Shown one piece after another: positions 1-6,735 of a stretch of DNA of 32,050 bases. The translations under genes were made by a program, and so were the position numbers. How positions within the stretch are numbered: position 1 is the stretch's first letter; the number at the start of each line of letters is the position of its first letter. The stretch is from Candidatus Aerophobetes bacterium Ae_b3b (lineage in GTDB: Bacteria; Aerophobota; Aerophobia; Aerophobales; AE-B3A). The stretch spans positions 1 to 32,050 of the forward strand of contig NJBP01000022.1 in NCBI GenBank assembly GCA_005223085.1. The letters run 5' to 3'. The notes beneath the pieces were generated by a model. That model made no database searches. It had not been told where the DNA came from and saw only the letters and a list, made by a program, of their open reading frames with translations.

Positions 1-58
1 TCTCCACTTCCCGGAGCTTGTTGATGATTCTCTCTGGCGTGTAGCTTCTTCTGGTCAT
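1..58 (-). CDS. IS3-like transposase OrfA, N-terminal fragment at window edge
   Basis: Reading leftwards from the ATG at 58, the frame gives MTRRSYTPERIINKLREVE and runs off the window edge. This is the typical opening of IS3-family OrfA proteins, whose first helices form a DNA-binding helix-turn-helix. A terminal inverted repeat lies 38 bases upstream (96-126), so this is the 5' end of the element. A degenerate copy of the same 5' end, including the start of the same protein, lies at 12530-12692. Whether the copy at this edge is intact cannot be told from 19 codons. Confidence 0.6.
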   Translation of the reverse strand, partial: MTRRSYTPERIINKLREVE

Positions 59-95
59 TTATATCCCCCCTTTTTTTGATCCCTAGTCTAACATA

Positions 96-126
96 ATAAC
101 TGGACCGATTCTAGGGGGGCAGGTCA
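96..126 (-). repeat. Terminal inverted repeat of the IS3-like element
   Basis: The 31 bases at 96-126 match the reverse complement of 12530-12560 at 29 of 31 positions. Read outward-in, the end begins TGACCTGCCCCCCTAG. It lies just upstream of a transposase start codon at both places, which is the layout of the left end of an IS3-type element. The outer boundary of the element is therefore near base 126. Confidence 0.7.
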
Positions 127-410
127 CCCGGAACATCATTTTGCTTCCCACACAAAGGACGAAATTATGGGAAAGCACAGGGAAGAAGCTTGGAGCAAGG
201 CACAGAGTATGGGAAGATCCATACCGTTAAAGGGGCTTGCTAGTCGACACACAATGCTCTGCAAAAGCATCCAGCGGAGGAGAAAGATTTTCTACTTGCT
301 CACAATCACAAGAACATCTGGGACTGTGCAGATCGTGCCCTAACTTACAAAGCGGTATGTTGTAGATGGGTCATAAGTCAATCTTACGCCAGGGCGTTCC
401 TGTTTTTTTA
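127..410. other. Non-coding stretch between IS end and the 264-aa gene
   Basis: About 280 bases with no gene I can support. A 57-codon open frame starts at 167 on the + strand, but it has no clear ribosome binding site and its Arg/Lys/Ser-rich product resembles nothing I recognise. It may be debris of an older insertion. Confidence 0.4.
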
Positions 411-1205
411 TTAGAAATCCTTTCCGTGAATCTGCCACTCATCTTGAAATCTGTATGGAGCAACTTCTCTTTCTAGGACTGAACAGATATTTGGCCAAAT
501 CGCGTTAGTAGCTTGGTTTAGGTTTCTCAAAAGTTTATTGGGATCTATGGTTTCATCGGCAGTACAGTATTTCAGTAAGGGAGAATACTTATGCTTTTCT
601 GGGTTAAGAAATTTATCCTCGTATATCTTGAGAATGCCCTCGTAGTCTAGCATGAATTTCCACATTTCCTTTCCTTCGCCTAACTGTCTTATTTTGTCAA
701 AGAAATACCTTTTCTTGCTTCGTCTTTTGGTAATGACTTTTATCATCTTTCCGTCTTCGTACGTATAGGTCACCTCTTCGTCCAAGTGTGTATTCCCATC
801 CAGCTTTTTATGGAATATAACAAAATATATTAGATTCAGGAGCCTTTCCCACAAGATACCAGTCTTTAGGACGATGCTTTGCTGCTGAGAATATAGGAGA
901 AATGATTTATCATTATAGTGCCTTGCATCTTCAAATTTGATGAACGGATACAATTTAATATCTAGTATGATTATATAGTACTCTAACTTTATTCCTACAG
1001 CCATAGCAAGTATTTTTTCTATCTCTCTCTTATCGAATTCTCTGCTACGTAGCAGAGCTTTATACAAGTTTTCCAGACTAAAGATTCCTAACCTTCTGAG
1101 ATCGGCCCTTTCAACCCTCTTGTACCTTGTGGGAGTTTGCCGAATATAGTCTAATTCAAATTTGATAAACTTGTTCTCGATCTCCGATACTTGTTTAAAA
1201 TGCAT
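411..1205 (-). CDS. Unrecognised 264-aa helical protein
   Basis: I do not recognise this protein. It has no signal peptide and is rich in Lys, Arg, Tyr and Phe. A hydrophobic segment near residues 118-132 (around LLNLIYFVIF) is flanked by predicted helices and could be a buried helix rather than a membrane span. Alternating long amphipathic helices leave open a HEPN-like fold, but I see no convincing RxxxxH active site. The start is supported by a GGAG sequence just upstream of ATG and by a near-consensus promoter at 1259-1286. It lies downstream of the Zot-like ATPase on the same strand, separated by 285 bases that contain an iteron array. Its neighbours suggest an element-borne accessory protein; no function is assigned. 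Confidence 0.6.
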   Translation of the reverse strand: MHFKQVSEIENKFIKFELDYIRQTPTRYKRVERADLRRLGIFSLENLYKALLRSREFDKREIEKILAMAVGIKLEYYIIILDIKLYPFIKFEDARHYNDKSFLLYSQQQSIVLKTGILWERLLNLIYFVIFHKKLDGNTHLDEEVTYTYEDGKMIKVITKRRSKKRYFFDKIRQLGEGKEMWKFMLDYEGILKIYEDKFLNPEKHKYSPLLKYCTADETIDPNKLLRNLNQATNAIWPNICSVLEREVAPYRFQDEWQIHGKDF

Positions 1206-1258
1206 ATTTTATCTCCGTCGAAGACTTTGCCACAGAGCGAAATTCTATTACACTGGCA

Positions 1259-1286
1259 ATTATATGTATGATTCTGGTCCAGTCAA
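1259..1286 (-). promoter_or_regulatory. Sigma-70-type promoter for the 264-aa gene
   Basis: On the minus strand a TTGACT -35 box (1286-1281) is followed after 16 bases by a perfect TATAAT -10 box (1264-1259). Transcription would start near 1252, giving a leader of about 45 bases before the ATG at 1205. The gene therefore need not depend on readthrough from the ATPase gene. Confidence 0.65.
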
Positions 1287-1413
1287 ATTTTCGATGGGGA
1301 ATAGCAATAATGAATTCTGCTTTGTTTTCGAACTATTTTCAGCAGTTTTCTTGATATCTCCTAAGATGAAATGTGGAGAATGTCCATTGTTGCATTAAAT
1401 ATCAATTTAAAAT

Positions 1414-1465
1414 TTGGACACGGGGTGTCCAATCTGTGTCCAAGTACTGTCCAAGAAGCATCCAA
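1414..1465. repeat. Iteron array: TGTCCAA units at 11-bp spacing plus one inverted copy
   Basis: TGTCCAA occurs at 1426, 1437 and 1448, and a degenerate CATCCAA at 1459, all exactly 11 bases apart and so on the same face of the helix. An inverted copy, TTGGACA, starts at 1414; with the first direct unit it forms TTGGACAC-GGG-GTGTCCAA (1414-1432). Another inverted partial copy (CTGGACA) lies at 1476. The array sits between the ATPase stop codon and the promoter of the 264-aa gene. Such arrays are typical of replication origins of iteron plasmids or of multi-subunit repressor operators. No Rep protein is recognised nearby. Confidence 0.7.
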
Positions 1466-1490
1466 TTGGGCGGATCTGGACAGTAAAATG

Positions 1491-2849
1491 CTACATTTCA
1501 AGGACTTTTTGCTCATTTTTTCCTTGTGTGTCCAGACTCGGAAATTGTTGAAAAAAGAATCGTAATGCCTCATCTCGCTCTCGTTCATGTTGCTGGATCC
1601 AGTTCCAAACCGTTGACTTACTCACTCCTAGCTCAATGGCAATCTCTCTTACCGATTTTCCTTCCTCATGATGCTCCCATGCTAGCTTGATCTTTTCTGC
1701 TCTGGTGAGAGTTTTTGCTGCCCTTTTTAATCCAAGGTCAATTCCCGAAGCATAAGCCTTACTCAGCTTCTCATTCCAGTAGCTTGCCTTAGGAATAGGG
1801 ATCATCCCAGTGAACTGCGATGGGGAAAAGGCTACGTAACAGAAGCCTCTTTTGTCGTGCTCGATTTGGTTCAAGGCCCGGGCAGCTTTTTCGAGGAAAG
1901 CTCTTATCTCTGGTCTATCCATCTTTACTTGCAGAGGAGCAGGCTCTTTGATGATGAGCGTGTCGATGGATCTCAAAACATTTTTGTCAATGTAGGAGCT
2001 ATCCTGGGTTACGATAATAAGGGTGTGTCCTCTCTGTCGTGCCAGAACAATATCCGATAGAAGTTTTCGGTTCCGCAGGCTCATTGATTCCTTGGAAGAG
2101 AAAAGAAGGGGTCCTTCGTCTAAGAGAATAGTTGCCCCAGGAGGAGCTTCCCCAATCTCGGAAATAACCCCCACCCATTGAGGAAGTTCTTTCTGGGCCT
2201 GTCTCGGGAATCCTACTACATGACAAGCCCCTCGAAAACGGGTATACTCCAGCATCTTGTGTCCGGCACTACTTTTTCCCGATCCCCTTCTTCCGGTGAT
2301 CAAGTTGACTGAACCTGGTTTGAGAATCCTCAGCCAGTTATTTCCCGTCTGATCAATGTTATCTTTTCGGTCATGGTGTTGTTTAGCGAGTCCCACATCA
2401 GATTGGCCTACATTAAGTATCCGCTTCACCTCCTCTAGTGCCTGGCGAACTAGCTGTGCATTGCCTTCGTTTACAGACGGAGTAGGGAGTACAGGAGGCA
2501 GAGTTTCCGGGGATGAGGACACTGATCGATCCACTTGGGAAGTGCTTTCCGGCCCAGTAGCATTCCCTGTCCGGAAGTGGGCATCGCTCACAGTTGCCAC
2601 TTGCCAGAAAGAACAGGGTGCCTCAGCCTGCTTTTCCATTTCTATGAGCTTGGGGACTCCCCAAACGGCCAAGGGTGTGCTTATGCCTCCTGCCACTCCG
2701 GAAGCGATTACTCCCTTCACCGTAGGCTTCTCCTTCTTTGCGACTCTTACAATGGTGTAGAAGAGGGAAGTGACACCAAAACCCAAAAGTGCCTCGAGCC
2801 AATAGTTTGTCTTTGCCTGTTTTTTAGGATCCTTACCTTCTTTTTCCAT
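1491..2849 (-). CDS. Membrane-anchored Zot/HerA-like P-loop ATPase with C-terminal helix-turn-helix
   Basis: This 452-aa protein has two N-terminal hydrophobic segments (about residues 17-34 and 46-64), a low-complexity Ser/Pro/Thr linker (about 95-128), an ATPase core and a DNA-binding tail. The core shows a Walker A motif GRRGSGKS (186-193), a Walker B ILLDEG (241-246, D244-E245), and then LARQRGHTLIIVTQD (269-283) followed by YIDKN. That order, with a glutamine after the strand (Q282), resembles Zot/gpI-type filamentous-phage assembly ATPases and the wider HerA/FtsK packaging ATPases. Residues 397-420 form a helix-turn-helix (KSVREIAIELGVSKSTVWNW) of the kind found in transposases and sigma region 4. 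AGGAGG upstream of ATG supports the start. Membrane anchor plus ATPase plus HTH suggests DNA capture and translocation at the membrane; this role is inferred. Iterons lie just past its 3' end. Confidence 0.65.
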   Translation of the reverse strand: MEKEGKDPKKQAKTNYWLEALLGFGVTSLFYTIVRVAKKEKPTVKGVIASGVAGGISTPLAVWGVPKLIEMEKQAEAPCSFWQVATVSDAHFRTGNATGPESTSQVDRSVSSSPETLPPVLPTPSVNEGNAQLVRQALEEVKRILNVGQSDVGLAKQHHDRKDNIDQTGNNWLRILKPGSVNLITGRRGSGKSSAGHKMLEYTRFRGACHVVGFPRQAQKELPQWVGVISEIGEAPPGATILLDEGPLLFSSKESMSLRNRKLLSDIVLARQRGHTLIIVTQDSSYIDKNVLRSIDTLIIKEPAPLQVKMDRPEIRAFLEKAARALNQIEHDKRGFCYVAFSPSQFTGMIPIPKASYWNEKLSKAYASGIDLGLKRAAKTLTRAEKIKLAWEHHEEGKSVREIAIELGVSKSTVWNWIQQHERERDEALRFFFQQFPSLDTQGKNEQKVLEM

Positions 2850-3026
2850 GTTTTTACCTCCTAGTTAAGTGTTTGACTTCTTGGTCCTGGGATAGATTGA
2901 TTGTAGGACCTTTAATGATTATCTCTGGTTGGTTCGTATTATGGTGGGTCCGGGGAGCCAAATCACCACTAAGAAAACTTATTTTCCCCTTAAGTCAACC
3001 AGAGTAGAATTTTAGGTGGTCGCCGG

Positions 3027-3044
3027 TTTACTCTATAGAGTAAA
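3027..3044. promoter_or_regulatory. 18-bp perfect palindrome, candidate operator
   Basis: TTTACTCTATAGAGTAAA is a perfect two-fold symmetric site about 180 bases upstream of the ATPase start. Its size and symmetry fit binding by a dimeric regulator or a recombinase. The ribbon-helix-helix protein encoded at 3712-3870 is one possible binder; this is inference from proximity only. Confidence 0.4.
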
Positions 3045-3349
3045 TCAAAGATGAATTTAGGAAATATCTAAATGCCGTTTTTATCTCAAGGCCTCACCAG
3101 ACCAGCCTACCAGAGAGGCTACTTTGTCACGGGTTTGGCCTTTCTGTTGAGGAAATTTTTCCTGTAGGTTTTCGCTAAGCAGGATGATCAGATGCACACA
3201 GCCTATCAGCAGAGAGAAGGACTTGAGTAGAAAGCACCGGACTCTATCAATCCAAAAGTCGCAAAGCAATATGGATAGATGCAGAGCGGCGAGTTGGAAA
3301 AATTATCTTTGAGTTTTGTAAGAAGGTAAAGGATGGCTGAAAAGTCTGG

Positions 3350-3447
3350 AAAACAAGACAAACACAAGCAAAAAGAACTAGGCCGACTAAAGCTTAGCCA
3401 CAATCAAGAGCTTATTGCCACCCTGTGCTTGTGCTTGTCTTGGTTTT
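3350..3447. repeat. Imperfect long inverted repeat
   Basis: The arm at 3350-3369 (AAAACAAGACAAACACAAGC) is the reverse complement of 3427-3447 apart from one mismatch and one extra base. The arms enclose 57 bases that can fold further (CTAA/TTAG around AAGC). There is no T-run after the second arm, so it is not an ordinary terminator. It could form a cruciform or a stable RNA hairpin, or mark the ends of a small non-autonomous element. Confidence 0.5.
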
Positions 3448-3656
3448 GCTCTCTCTGCAAATAGGTGCCAAATCTTAGCCGTTAATAAATGGACGCTCAG
3501 GTAAGCAGCATTCATAGCTTGCCCATAAACTCAAATTTCGCATTCCATATACAAAGACGAAAACCTATAGCTCTTGTCTCCCGCCAGGCTAAAGGAAAAA
3601 ACATATATAACATAGAACTATCTAGGGTTTAGACATTTTGGTAAGATCGAGGGGGG

Positions 3657-3684
3657 TTGACACTTATATAAAATAATATAAAAT
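3657..3684 (+). promoter_or_regulatory. Promoter of the small RHH gene
   Basis: A perfect TTGACA -35 box at 3657-3662 is followed after 16 bases by TAAAAT at 3679-3684 (five of six matches to TATAAT) in very AT-rich DNA. Transcription would begin around 3691, about 20 bases before the start of the ribbon-helix-helix gene. Confidence 0.65.
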
Positions 3685-3711
3685 AAATTAAAACTAAAAG
3701 GAAAATTTTCA

Positions 3712-3870
3712 GTGGTAATTAAAACCTTTAGCATAGAGAAAGAAAAATTAGAAACACTAAGAAAGCTATCAAAAGAAACAGGTCTCTCTCAAAGTTTATT
3801 AATTAAAATGACTATAGCTGAGCTAATTGAGGATAAAAAGAAGCTAAAGAAGAAATTATTTCCTCATTAA
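3712..3870 (+). CDS. Small ribbon-helix-helix (CopG/Arc-like) DNA-binding protein
   Basis: A 52-aa frame starts with GTG at 3712, eight bases after an AAAGGA ribosome binding site. The N-terminal VVIKTFSIEKEKLETLRKLS gives the beta strand (VIKTFSI) and first helix, ETGLSQ the turn, and SLLIKMTIAELIEDKKK the second helix, which is the layout of MetJ/Arc-type ribbon-helix-helix proteins. The C-terminus is Lys-rich. A strong promoter upstream and a terminator downstream make it a monocistronic unit. Proteins of this type act as dimers, often as repressors of plasmids, phages or toxin-antitoxin pairs. No toxin partner is visible next to it. Confidence 0.7.
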   Translation: MVIKTFSIEKEKLETLRKLSKETGLSQSLLIKMTIAELIEDKKKLKKKLFPH

Positions 3871-3966
3871 AGGGAACGTAAGAGTGGAAAGAGTGTCCAA
3901 CTCTCTCTGTCTCTGGATATTTTCAGCTTTTTCTTGTAAGAAAGACAGCTCTAATAAGGTAAATCT

Positions 3967-4007
3967 AAAGGGATAGGTAATGGTTCTGCGTTGCCTATCC
4001 CTTTTTT
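3967..4007 (+). terminator. Rho-independent terminator after the RHH gene
   Basis: A 14-bp stem with one G-T pair is formed by AAAGGGATAGGTAA (3967-3980) and TTGCCTATCCCTTT (3991-4004), with a 10-base loop. The second arm runs into a T6 tract. It closes a transcript that starts near 3691, giving an RNA of about 315 bases, half of it 3' untranslated. Confidence 0.8.
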
Positions 4008-4035
4008 ATTATTTTGCAAAGGAGCTTATGGGAAT

Positions 4036-4096
4036 ATCAGGGACAAGGCGGTAGCAGTATCCGCGGACAATCCCGTGCCCTGATGGTCTGGTCCGC
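4036..4096 (+). other. Possible structured RNA leader upstream of the sugar ABC operon
   Basis: ATCAGGG (4036-4042) pairs with CCCTGAT (4078-4084), enclosing a GCGG/CCGC hairpin (4048-4051 with 4061-4064). A competing pairing joins GCGGAC (4063-4068) with GTCCGC (4091-4096). Two exclusive folds upstream of an operon suggest a regulatory leader. I matched it to no riboswitch class; GGTCTGGTCCG loosely recalls guanidine-I riboswitches, but their other conserved blocks are absent. The rest of the 3871-4271 gap holds the terminator above, a tandem AATAGATATTT repeat (4122-4143) and an unused-looking AAGGAGGTGA at about 4178. Confidence 0.3.
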
Positions 4097-4271
4097 AGGC
4101 TCTTTTGTTTACTTAAGGAAAAATAGATATTTAATAGATATTTATAAGAAAATTAGGGAGCTAAAAATAAGGCCAGAAGGAGGTGAGAGTTAGGTAGGCT
4201 GGTTAGTTGGAAAAAGGAAAGCTTTTAAAGAGAGTGTTACAAGCAAAAGGATTTTCAGGAAAAAGTAAAAG

Positions 4272-5102
4272 ATGATAAAAAAACGAATTATCATAACGTT
4301 TATTGCAGTGTGCATCGCTCTGGTTTTTCTTTTTCCGTTTTTTTGGGTAATAGTAACTGGCTTCAAAACTTCGCCCGAAGCATCAGCTTGGCCCCCGACA
4401 ATCTTACCAGCCGCTCCTACTTTGTCAGCGTATCACGAGGTGTGGAAAACTTTCCCTTTCCCTCGATGGTTTTTTAACTCAATAGTAATAGCAGGAGGAA
4501 CGACCTTGGCGATTCTTTTTTTGACAAGCTTAGCAGCCTATGCATTTGCTTACTATCGTTTCCCAGGACACACAGTTATATTTTTTCTTATACTATCTGG
4601 TCTGATAGTTCCTATGCATCTCCGTATGATTCCTACATTTCTTTTAATAAAATCATTGAATTTATTGGACAGTTACCAAGGTCTTATTATACCTCAAATA
4701 GCTAGTAACTGCGCATTGGGTATCTTTTTATTGACACAATATAACAAATATATACCGGAGGAGTTAATAGCTGCTGCTCGCATTGATGGTTGTGGAGAAT
4801 TTCGCATTTATGCAAGTATAATTCTACCTCTTACCAAGCCAGCATTAGTAACACTAGGAATTTTCGTATTTCTGTATTCGTGGAATAATTTTTTATGGCC
4901 TTTGATTGTTGTGCAAGAGGAAACTATGAAGACATTACCTGTGGGACTCTTAGATCTTGCTCCAATAGCTCTCACTCATAAGATGACATGGCCTCAACGC
5001 ATGGCTGGAACTTCCATCGTGATTGTACCAATTGTGACTGTATTTTTCCTCTTCAGAAATCTATTTATTAAAAGTTTTGTTATCTCTGGACTTAAAGGAT
5101 AG
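4272..5102 (+). CDS. Sugar ABC transporter permease, MalG/CUT1 type
   Basis: This 276-aa inner-membrane protein has about six transmembrane helices and the EAA loop of ABC importers (EELIAAARIDGCGEFRIYAS, about residues 163-182), which contacts the ATPase subunit. Length, N-terminal pattern (FPFFWVIVTGFKTSPEA) and the SWNNFLWPL segment near the C-terminus are those of MalG-type permeases of carbohydrate uptake (CUT1) systems. It is the first gene of a four-gene operon; the partner permease is at 6736-7650 and the binding protein at 5268-6599. Substrate is not predictable from sequence. No ATPase gene accompanies it, so a shared MsmX-like ATPase encoded elsewhere is likely. Confidence 0.9.
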   Translation: MIKKRIIITFIAVCIALVFLFPFFWVIVTGFKTSPEASAWPPTILPAAPTLSAYHEVWKTFPFPRWFFNSIVIAGGTTLAILFLTSLAAYAFAYYRFPGHTVIFFLILSGLIVPMHLRMIPTFLLIKSLNLLDSYQGLIIPQIASNCALGIFLLTQYNKYIPEELIAAARIDGCGEFRIYASIILPLTKPALVTLGIFVFLYSWNNFLWPLIVVQEETMKTLPVGLLDLAPIALTHKMTWPQRMAGTSIVIVPIVTVFFLFRNLFIKSFVISGLKG

Positions 5103-5267
5103 GCTATTTTTGTTTGCACTGATGTACATTAAATGAGAGCTGAAGTGAGTGAGCTCTATTTAGAGTTTTCGTTAAAGGCACAAAATCAGGTAGAGGAGGT
5201 GATGATATTTCTTACGAGGTAAGTGCCTTATTATATAACACACATTAACACAAAAAAGGAGAGTTAG

Positions 5268-6599
5268 ATGACTTCTATTCGACAAAAAAGTGTGTGTCTT
5301 ATGGCGGTTTTGGTGATTCTTTTTAGTGGAGCCGTCATGGCACAAGGGCAAGTGGAAATACAGTTATCCGTATGGGGTATGCCTTGGGAGGATCAAATAT
5401 ATACAAAATATGCAATACCTCAATTTGAGGCAGAGAACCCGGGCATAAAAGTAAAATTCATGAGGCTTGAAAACTATTGGGAATTGCTATTAACAAGACA
5501 TGCAGCAGGTGAGGCACCAGATGTTCAGCGCAACCTAGATATGTTTTATGGAAGGATGCGGATAAGAGGAGCTTTGACACCCCTTACTGAATATGTAAAA
5601 GGACCTGAGGGAGTATCTCTGGATGATTTTTATGATGTGGCTATTAAGTCCCTCTCCAGAGAAGGAGAAATATGGGCATTACCCCAAGATATATGTCTAC
5701 GTAACGGCCTCTACTACAATATGAGAATGTTTGACGAGGCAGGTATTTCCTATCCTACAGCTGATTGGACAATAGATAAGATGATTGAGGTAGCCAAGAA
5801 ACTCACTAAAGGTAAACGACCTCGGGTTGAACAATATGGAATCGTTGGACTTAGTCGTGATTTTCCCTTCTGGTTTATCCACAATTATGGGGGGTCTTTA
5901 TGGAGTGAAGACGGCAAAAGATGTACTGTAAACTCAGATGCAGCTGTAGAGGGGGTTAGACGCCTTCAAGATCTAATATATGAAGATAAAGCAGCACCTA
6001 CTACAGCAGAATATACAATTGCAGCCGTGGAGGACCTCTTTAAGGCAGAAAAAGTAGCCATGTTTCTGGGTGGCGGATGGTTCATTCCTGCTGTGACCAG
6101 AGATGTTCCTGATCTGAAATTTGGTGTAGCCCATACGCCAATCGGCCCACAAGGGAAGAGAATCTGTGCGTGTCATCAATGTATTTTCGAAATGAGTTCC
6201 CAAACAAAACATCCTGATGCCTCATGGAAGCTAATAAAACATCTCGTCTCTCCTCAAGTACTGAAGGAGTATTGGCAACGCACTTGGGTAGCTGCTCCAT
6301 CTCGTAAATCCATGCTCAAAGATCCAGAAATTTTCGAGACTATTGTAGGGATTCCTGGCCATGTACCAGCTATAACAGATCCAGAGGAGTTCCAAAGAAA
6401 ATTAGGTTGGATAAGAGACACAATCTTGAACGAAGAATTCATCACAATCGGAAATGACTTTTTCGTTGAGTTCTTTTTCCACAATTTCTTCGACGAGGAA
6501 GATAACCTTTTTGGCATGCGCAGAGGAGACGCGAAAGTAATTCTGGACCGAATAGCTAAGAAACAGAACGAGCTTATGGAAGGATTCTATAAGAAGTAA
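5268..6599 (+). CDS. Extracellular carbohydrate-binding protein (family 1 SBP)
   Basis: This 443-aa exported protein begins with a signal peptide (MTSIRQKSVCLMAVLVILFS, cleavage probably after VMA near residue 25). No lipobox cysteine follows, so it is probably soluble. The mature part starts with VEIQLSVWGMPWEDQ and FEAENPGIKVKF, the usual first lobe of family 1 solute-binding proteins, with GLYYNMRMFDEAGI and a Trp/Phe-rich C-terminal lobe. It delivers an oligosaccharide to the permease pair encoded on either side. AAAGGAG upstream supports the start. It lies between the two permease genes, whereas the binding protein gene usually comes first. A stable hairpin after its stop (6615-6669) probably protects its mRNA. 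Confidence 0.9.
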   Translation: MTSIRQKSVCLMAVLVILFSGAVMAQGQVEIQLSVWGMPWEDQIYTKYAIPQFEAENPGIKVKFMRLENYWELLLTRHAAGEAPDVQRNLDMFYGRMRIRGALTPLTEYVKGPEGVSLDDFYDVAIKSLSREGEIWALPQDICLRNGLYYNMRMFDEAGISYPTADWTIDKMIEVAKKLTKGKRPRVEQYGIVGLSRDFPFWFIHNYGGSLWSEDGKRCTVNSDAAVEGVRRLQDLIYEDKAAPTTAEYTIAAVEDLFKAEKVAMFLGGGWFIPAVTRDVPDLKFGVAHTPIGPQGKRICACHQCIFEMSSQTKHPDASWKLIKHLVSPQVLKEYWQRTWVAAPSRKSMLKDPEIFETIVGIPGHVPAITDPEEFQRKLGWIRDTILNEEFITIGNDFFVEFFFHNFFDEEDNLFGMRRGDAKVILDRIAKKQNELMEGFYKK

Positions 6600-6614
6600 G
6601 GTAGTATGGTTTTT

Positions 6615-6669
6615 TTAGTCTTGGATTCGGCGACTCTCTATTTAAAGAGCTTGCCGAATTCAAGACTAA
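6615..6669 (+). other. Strong intercistronic hairpin after the binding-protein gene
   Basis: Arms 6615-6633 and 6651-6669 pair over 19 positions, two of them G-T. The loop can extend the stem by CTCT/AGAG. No T-run follows on the + strand (it precedes the hairpin), so full termination is unlikely. Such structures between the binding-protein gene and the next permease gene are known, as in malE-malF of E. coli, to stabilise the upstream message. That role is inferred here. Confidence 0.65.
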
Positions 6670-6735
6670 CCAGGTCATCTAAAAACTGAATCACGTCGAA
6701 AGCAATTTTTTTTACTGAGGCCAAAAGAGGCTCTT

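Larger units (their letters stand above)
2850..3656. other. Long non-coding stretch with palindromes
   Basis: About 800 bases without a supportable gene. It holds the ribosome binding site of the ATPase gene, a 9-bp inverted repeat CTCTGGTTG (2923-2931) / CAACCAGAG (2996-3004), an 18-bp perfect palindrome (3027-3044) and a 20-bp imperfect inverted repeat (3350-3447). Short open frames on the minus strand around 3081-3403 have no ribosome binding sites and unlikely compositions. Confidence 0.5.

Noticed and set aside
167-340. 57-codon + strand frame next to the IS end
   Set aside because: No ribosome binding site and no recognisable motif; composition does not look like a protein.
2356-2864. 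Two overlapping + strand frames inside the ATPase gene region
   Set aside because: Antisense to the well-supported ATPase frame, with Ser/Pro/Cys-rich shadow-type products and no ribosome binding sites.
4078-4105. Guanidine-I (ykkC-like) riboswitch from GGTCTGGTCCG
   Set aside because: Only this short block matches; the later conserved ACACGG and AAAGCCCGGGAGA-like parts are absent.
4122-4143. Tandem AATAGATATTT repeats as CRISPR or iteron array
   Set aside because: Only two adjacent 11-base copies without spacers; more likely AT-rich promoter DNA.
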